Assembly (NCBI GenBank): GCA_019242065.1
Contig: JAFAWJ010001085.1
Coordinates: forward strand, 1 to 9,693
Direction of reading: 5' to 3'
Origin: Chloroflexota bacterium
Lineage (GTDB): Bacteria > Chloroflexota > UBA6077 > CF-72
Length of the DNA: 9,693 nucleotides
Positions within the stretch are counted from its first letter, which is position 1; each line of letters starts with the position of its first letter. Of this stretch, positions 6,357-9,693 are shown piece after piece. A model generated the notes under the pieces. That model did no database searches. It saw nothing but the letters and a program-made list of their open reading frames with translations, and was not told where the DNA came from. A program made the translations under genes and the position numbers.

Positions 6357-6471
6357 CCCACAGGTGGTCAGTCAGGCCACAACAAGTAGGGGTGGATGAA
6401 TGTGTCCCGACAGGACACAACTCACCAGGCCGCGTACCCGCGGAGCGCGAGCCGCTCGCACTTACAAGGTG

Positions 6472-6482
6472 TCGTATATGAT
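6472..6482 (+). promoter_or_regulatory. TCGTATATGAT promoter-like element of the permease operon
   Basis: This element shares TCGTATANGAT with two other intergenic sites in the window. A start of transcription about 7 nt after TATATG (6475-6480) would fall near 6487. That leaves a leader of about 15 nt that just includes the GGAGG at 6491-6495. No good -35 box is seen. Confidence 0.55.
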
Positions 6483-6490
6483 CAGCGTAG

Positions 6491-6495
6491 GGAGG
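6491..6495 (+). promoter_or_regulatory. Ribosome binding site deciding the DppB-like start
   Basis: GGAGG lies 6 nt before the ATG at 6502, a textbook Shine-Dalgarno placement. The alternative upstream starts at 6400 and 6478 have none. Confidence 0.85.
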
Positions 6496-6501
6496 TTTGC
6501 A

Positions 6502-7455
6502 ATGCTGGTCTTTGCCATCCGCCGGCTGCTGCAGGCCATCCCTGTTCTCATCCTGTCCAGCATCGCCATCTTCCTGCTGCTGCGCCTGATCCCCGGCGAC
6601 CTCGCGGTCGTGCTGGCCGGCACCAAAGGCTCGCCAGAAGTCATCGCCGCACTGCGCAGGGACCTCGGCCTCGACCAGCCACTGCCCGTCCAGTACGTCG
6701 TGTGGCTCAGCCACATTCTCAAAGGCGACCTGGGCACCTCCGGACTGAGCGGCCAGCCGATCGGCGTCCTGCTCTTCAGAGTGGTGCCGTCCAGCCTCGA
6801 GCTCGCGGCAGTCTCGATGGTGCTGATCATCGTCGTCGGCATGACCACCGGCATCCTCGGCGCCCTCCACCCGCGCGGCGGTGTCGGCTGGACCGTCTCG
6901 GCATTCAACAGTCTGTTCATTGCCGTGCCGAACTTCTGGTTCGGCATTCTGGCCATCACCCTGTTTTCGGTCACCTTCCAGTGGCTGCCACCCGGTGGTC
7001 AGGCCGACTTCTCACGCGATCCGGGTCTGGCGGCCAAAAGCTTCATCCTGCCAGCTATCACCCTGGCGCTGCCGGGCGCCGGTGGGCTCTCGCGCTTTGT
7101 CAAAGGCGCCATGCTCGACGTGCTCAGTAGCGATCACGTGCGCACCGCGCGCGCCAAGGGACTCCCCAATCGTCGGGTGGTCCTGAGCCACGCGCTCCGC
7201 AATGCGCTGATTCCCATCATCACGATTATCGGGCTGCAATTCGGCTTCCTGATCGGCGGCGTGGTGATCGTCGAATACACGTTTGGCTGGCCCGGCGTCG
7301 GGCGACTGATCCTGGCGGCAATCAACAATCGCGACTATGCGATTGTGCAAGCCGGTCTGCTGTTCCTGATCGTCGTGTACCTGCTGGTGAATTTCACGGT
7401 CGACCTGTTGTGCGGCGTTGCGGACCCGCGCATCCGACTGAGCGGAAGTCGCTAG
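6502..7455 (+). CDS. DppB-type ABC transporter permease
   Basis: This 317-residue inner-membrane permease belongs to the dipeptide/oligopeptide/nickel ABC importer class (DppB/OppB type). It forms the channel with the DppC-type partner encoded next. The first membrane segment starts at once (FAIRRLLQAIPVLILSSIAI), followed by the family signature RLIPGDLA (28-35) and the extracytoplasmic loop with LRRDLGLDQPLPVQY. Further membrane spans cover about 98-120, 133-158, 180-192, 232-258 and 283-305. The cytoplasmic EAA-type loop that contacts the ATPase contains RTARAKGL (214-221), followed by HALRNALIPI. The ending VEYTFGWPGVGRL ... VADPRIRL is typical. The start at 6502 is fixed by GGAGG at 6491 and the TATA element at 6475; family proteins also begin at this point. 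It is followed after 7 nt by the DppC-like gene. Substrate may be peptide, sugar oligomer or another solute; the sequence does not say. Confidence 0.94.
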   Translation: MLVFAIRRLLQAIPVLILSSIAIFLLLRLIPGDLAVVLAGTKGSPEVIAALRRDLGLDQPLPVQYVVWLSHILKGDLGTSGLSGQPIGVLLFRVVPSSLELAAVSMVLIIVVGMTTGILGALHPRGGVGWTVSAFNSLFIAVPNFWFGILAITLFSVTFQWLPPGGQADFSRDPGLAAKSFILPAITLALPGAGGLSRFVKGAMLDVLSSDHVRTARAKGLPNRRVVLSHALRNALIPIITIIGLQFGFLIGGVVIVEYTFGWPGVGRLILAAINNRDYAIVQAGLLFLIVVYLLVNFTVDLLCGVADPRIRLSGSR

Positions 7456-7462
7456 TCATCTG

Positions 7463-8362
7463 ATGGCGGCGACACGTGCGCTGACGGTCCCTGACAACTC
7501 CGGGAACACGTCGGCCACGTGGGCGCCGAAGCTGCAGAGTCCGCTCCAGCGCGCCGCGATTCGAGTGCTGCACAATCCTATGGGCATCTTTGGCGCCACC
7601 GTCCTCGGGATTCTGGGGGTGATGGCCATCTTCGCGCCCCTGCTGGCACCCTACGATCCGCTGGCCCAGCACGCGGGCAGCGAGCTGCTGCCGCCGAATA
7701 CGCAGTTCTGGTTAGGGACCGATCAGTTCGGTCGCGACGAGTTGAGTCGCATCATCTACGGCGCTCGCGTGTCGTTCATCGTGGCGGTGGCGGCCACTAG
7801 CGTTGGCGCGGTGACCGGCGTGCTCGCCGGACTACTGGCGGGTTACGCCCGCGGCGGTGTGGACAGCGTGGTCATGCGCATCTGCGACGCGCTGTTCGCC
7901 TTTCCGGCGATCCTGCTGGGCATCGGGCTGGTCACGGTGCTGGGTCCGTCACTGTTCAGCACGGCGTTGGCGCTCGCAATTGCCCAGGCTCCGTACTACG
8001 CGCGGGTGATGCGCGGCTCGGTCCTGACTGTGCGCGACCAGGAGTTCGTGGTCGCCGCGCATAGTTTTGGCGCCGGTGGGACGTGGATCGCACTACGACA
8101 CATCCTGCCCAACTGCACGACGGCATTGTTGGTGCAGTTGAGTCTGTCGCTGGGATTCAGCGTGCTCGCGGAAGCCGGCCTGTCCTTCATCGGCCTGGGC
8201 GTGCAACCCCCCGCGCCGTCGTGGGGCAACATGCTGAGCGAAAGTCAGCGTTTCGTGGACACCGCGCCGTGGCTGGCGCTGTGGCCGGGCCTCACCATCG
8301 CGTTGCTGGTGCTCGGTTTGAACTTTCTTTCGGATGCGATTCGCGACAGCCTCGCTCCCTGA
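7463..8362 (+). CDS. DppC-type ABC transporter permease
   Basis: This 299-residue inner-membrane permease is the DppC/OppC-type partner of the preceding protein. A cytoplasmic N-terminus of about 35 residues precedes the first span (about 42-62), which ends in the usual APLLAPYDP. The periplasmic loop holds the hallmark WLGTDQFGRDELSRIIYGAR (83-102). Spans follow at about 104-128, 140-162 and 165-180. The EAA-type loop with VVAAHSFGAGGTWIALRHILPN (196-217) comes next, then spans to the end. FIGLGVQPPAPSWGNML (242-258) and LNFLSDAIRDSLAP at the C-terminus are characteristic. The ATG at 7463 has no close Shine-Dalgarno (GGAAG is about 15 nt upstream), so it probably depends on coupling to the gene before. 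No ATPase gene follows in the window; the binding-protein gene comes next, 140 bp downstream. Confidence 0.94.
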   Translation: MAATRALTVPDNSGNTSATWAPKLQSPLQRAAIRVLHNPMGIFGATVLGILGVMAIFAPLLAPYDPLAQHAGSELLPPNTQFWLGTDQFGRDELSRIIYGARVSFIVAVAATSVGAVTGVLAGLLAGYARGGVDSVVMRICDALFAFPAILLGIGLVTVLGPSLFSTALALAIAQAPYYARVMRGSVLTVRDQEFVVAAHSFGAGGTWIALRHILPNCTTALLVQLSLSLGFSVLAEAGLSFIGLGVQPPAPSWGNMLSESQRFVDTAPWLALWPGLTIALLVLGLNFLSDAIRDSLAP

Positions 8363-8455
8363 TATCTCCACAACCGTCTCACGAAGCGCTCGTAACACGC
8401 GAATCATCGACGAAGTCTCCAAGGGTACACGTGGCTACCGAAGGACCATTGGGAA

Positions 8456-8466
8456 TCGTATAGGAT
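8456..8466 (+). promoter_or_regulatory. TCGTATAGGAT promoter-like element of the binding-protein gene
   Basis: This is the third copy of TCGTATANGAT. A start about 7 nt after TATAGG (8459-8464) gives a leader of roughly 30 nt containing GGAGG at 8491. It implies that the lipoprotein can be transcribed apart from the permeases, which would fit the higher amounts of binding protein that such systems need. No clear -35 is present. Confidence 0.55.
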
Positions 8467-8490
8467 GATTGGCGGCGTAGGGGAAGTGAA

Positions 8491-8495
8491 GGAGG
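8491..8495 (+). promoter_or_regulatory. Ribosome binding site for the GTG-started lipoprotein
   Basis: GGAGG lies 7 nt before GTG at 8503. It identifies the start of a gene that has no stop codon in the window and begins with a non-ATG codon. Confidence 0.85.
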
Positions 8496-8502
8496 ACCTC
8501 AC

Positions 8503-9693
8503 GTGGAATCCTCGAACTGGTCTGACAAGCGAATAAATCGTCGGTTCGCGCTGCGGTTGATTGGTCTGGGGGCGGGGGTGAGCCTGCTGGCAGCCTGCTC
8601 GCCGAGTTCGACAACGTCGCCGGCGGCGGCACCGCAGCCAACCACCGCGCCGGCCGCCGCACCCACCAGTGCCCCAGCCGCCGTCACCCAGCCCGCCGCC
8701 GCGCCAACTACCGCCCCGGCGGTGGCCGCAACCAATGCACCGGCTGCGTCGGCAACAGCCGCGCCGGCTGCCGCGGCAGCGACCACGACGTCTGCGCCGA
8801 ATCCCAATGCCAAGCCAGGCGGGACGCTGCGCAGCGGCCTGCTGGCCGACATCTCCAGCCTCGACGGCCACCTCCTCCAGGGACCCGACAACAACAGCAC
8901 GTGGCTCGCCCTCGATCGGCTGACCCAGTACAACGACCAGCTTCAGCCTCAGCCGATGCTCGCCGAAAGCTGGGAAGTCACGCCCAACCAGGACAAGATC
9001 ACCTTCAAGCTGCGACAGGGAGTCCAGTGGCACACGGGGCGTGAGTTCACCAGCGACGACGTGAAGTGGAATTTCGCACGGATCAAAGACAAGACGCTCG
9101 CGGCGGGCATCTGGAGTAATTACGCGGATTGGTTCACCGTCGACACGCCAGACAAATACACGGCGGTGCTGACCTCGGACAAGCCACGGCCGAGCATGTT
9201 CGACATGTTCGAGTACTTCAACATGCTCGATCCTGTCACGATGCAGGGACCGGATGCCAAGTCGACCCTGGTGGGCACCGGTCCATTCAAGTTCGTGGAG
9301 TGGGTCCAGAATGACCACATCACGCTGACGAAGAATCCGAACTACTGGCTGAGTGGGCGGCCGTACCTGGATGGCGTGCAGGTGAGCATCAACAGCGATC
9401 CGTCGGCCGCGGTCAAAGAGATCGAAGGTGGCGGGCTGGACCTTCTGTTGGGTCCCCCGCTGCAGGATTTCACCCGCCTGAAGTCCAATTCGAAGTACGC
9501 GGCCGTCGTGCACCCGTTCCCGGGCACGTTCTATCTGATCCAGTTGAACGTGACGATGCCGCCGTTCGACAACAAGATGGTCCGCCAGGCTATGAACTAC
9601 GCCCTGGACCGCCAGCGGATCGCCGACACGGTCCTGCAGGGCACGGTCATGCCCAAAGCGCTGCCCTGGCCAGCGTCCTCACCCGCCTACGAC
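8503..9693 (+). CDS. Family 5 extracellular solute-binding lipoprotein (partial, first 397 residues)
   Basis: This is the N-terminal part of an SBP_bac_5 (DppA/OppA-type) substrate-binding protein, open to the right edge. It captures the solute outside the membrane for the two permeases just upstream. The signal peptide has a basic n-region (KRINRRFALR), a hydrophobic core and the lipobox LAAC with C32, so it should be a lipid-anchored protein. A linker from about 33 to 100 is made almost only of Ala, Pro, Thr and Ser. The mature domain opens with GGTLRSGLLADISSLDG. Family landmarks follow: LAESWEVTPNQDKITFKLRQ, VQWHTGREFTSDDVKWN, LVGTGPFKFVEW, LTKNPNYW, and MVRQAMNYALDRQRIADTV near the edge. 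The frame stays open for 397 codons. GTG with GGAGG 7 nt upstream sets the start. The RR in the n-region could mark Tat export, but the motif is loose. Full family length is usually 500-600 residues. Ligand unknown. Confidence 0.93.
   Translation, partial: MESSNWSDKRINRRFALRLIGLGAGVSLLAACSPSSTTSPAAAPQPTTAPAAAPTSAPAAVTQPAAAPTTAPAVAATNAPAASATAAPAAAAATTTSAPNPNAKPGGTLRSGLLADISSLDGHLLQGPDNNSTWLALDRLTQYNDQLQPQPMLAESWEVTPNQDKITFKLRQGVQWHTGREFTSDDVKWNFARIKDKTLAAGIWSNYADWFTVDTPDKYTAVLTSDKPRPSMFDMFEYFNMLDPVTMQGPDAKSTLVGTGPFKFVEWVQNDHITLTKNPNYWLSGRPYLDGVQVSINSDPSAAVKEIEGGGLDLLLGPPLQDFTRLKSNSKYAAVVHPFPGTFYLIQLNVTMPPFDNKMVRQAMNYALDRQRIADTVLQGTVMPKALPWPASSPAYD
8599..8805 (+). repeat. Low-complexity Ala/Pro/Thr linker coding repeat
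   Basis: This GC-rich stretch inside the lipoprotein gene encodes degenerate units such as PTTAPAAAP, TSAPAAV, APTTAPAV and NAPAASATAAPA directly after the lipidated Cys. It probably acts as a flexible spacer holding the binding domain away from the membrane, and may be glycosylated at Thr/Ser. Such regions vary in unit number between strains. The antisense Gly/Arg-rich reading frames over it are artefacts of this composition. Confidence 0.8.

Larger units (their letters stand above)
6192..6501. other. Intergenic regulatory region between the second MetE-like gene and the permease operon
   Basis: This is the longest gene-free stretch in the window, lying between divergent genes. It holds the two 36-37 nt repeats and a near-identical 13-nt pair TCAGTCAGCCCAC/TCAGTCAGGCCAC (6349-6361 and 6368-6380). 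It also holds a possible leftward promoter (6328-6356) and the rightward TCGTATATGAT element at 6472-6482. Reading frames through it, including an upstream extension of the permease to 6400, have basic, low-quality translations and no ribosome binding site, so I see no gene in it. Confidence 0.75.

Noticed and set aside
6400..6501. N-terminal extension of the DppB-like permease to 6400
   Set aside because: The added 34 residues are basic and unlike the family. The TATA element at 6475 lies inside them, and GGAGG sits ideally before the ATG at 6502.
8424..8439. GGTA...TACC hairpin with central CACGTG after the DppC-like gene
   Set aside because: The 4-bp stem with 8-nt loop and no T run does not make an intrinsic terminator. 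CACGTG is a common hexamer and nothing else supports an operator.
8530..8556. Twin-arginine export signal in the lipoprotein
   Set aside because: RR is present (residues 13-14) but followed by FALR instead of the usual xFLK pattern. It is compatible with Tat but not enough to claim over ordinary Sec lipoprotein export.
8404..9513. 369-codon leftward open frame opposite the solute-binding lipoprotein
   Set aside because: Its Gly/Arg-rich part is the complement of the Ala/Pro/Thr linker. The plus strand carries an unmistakable SBP_bac_5 protein with a ribosome binding site.

Overview
The window is GC-rich, densely packed bacterial DNA carrying parts of what looks like a catabolic and uptake locus. 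The best taxonomic hint is the solute-binding lipoprotein at the right edge. Its lipobox is followed by a long Ala/Pro/Thr linker with repeated TTAPAA-like units, a style common in Chloroflexota. The enzyme mix (short MetE-like proteins, SnoaL-like proteins, SMP-30, amidohydrolase_2, oligopeptide-type ABC transport) is also frequent there. This assignment is an inference; no marker gene is present.

Layout. Positions 1-3271 hold a leftward operon, in transcription order: a tandem carboxymuconolactone-decarboxylase-like protein, an SMP-30/gluconolactonase-like hydrolase, a short cobalamin-independent methionine-synthase-like (MetE C-terminal) zinc protein, and an HpcH/HpaI aldolase cut by the left edge. 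The last two junctions are a 4-nt start/stop overlap and a 4-nt gap. Positions 3298-4170 hold a rightward amidohydrolase, divergent from that operon across only 26 bp. That gap contains a perfect 12-bp palindrome that could act as a symmetric -10 element serving both near-leaderless genes. Positions 4217-6173 hold a second leftward operon: a second MetE-like paralogue and two SnoaL/NTF2-fold proteins that are diverged copies of each other, all joined by start/stop overlaps. Positions 6174-6501 are a regulatory region with two 36-37 nt direct repeats. A 12-nt core of these repeats recurs just before the start codon of the second MetE-like gene. Positions 6502-8362 encode two DppB/DppC-type permeases. 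From 8503 to the right edge runs the family 5 solute-binding lipoprotein, with a GTG start and no stop codon inside the window.

How the parts may work together (inference). The ABC transporter imports an unknown organic solute. Amidohydrolase, lactonase-like, CMD-like and pyruvate-aldolase-type enzymes are a typical toolkit for degrading ring or lactone compounds. Two zinc thiolate-activating MetE-like enzymes could move a methyl or alkyl group between the substrate and a thiol. No ATPase subunits, regulator or mobile element is visible.

A striking sequence-level observation is that TATA seems to occur only three times in the whole window. Each time it lies within TCGTATANGAT, just upstream of a gene start (3280-3290, 6472-6482, 8456-8466). 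This looks like the core promoter element of the locus, and it supports starting the DppB-like gene at 6502.
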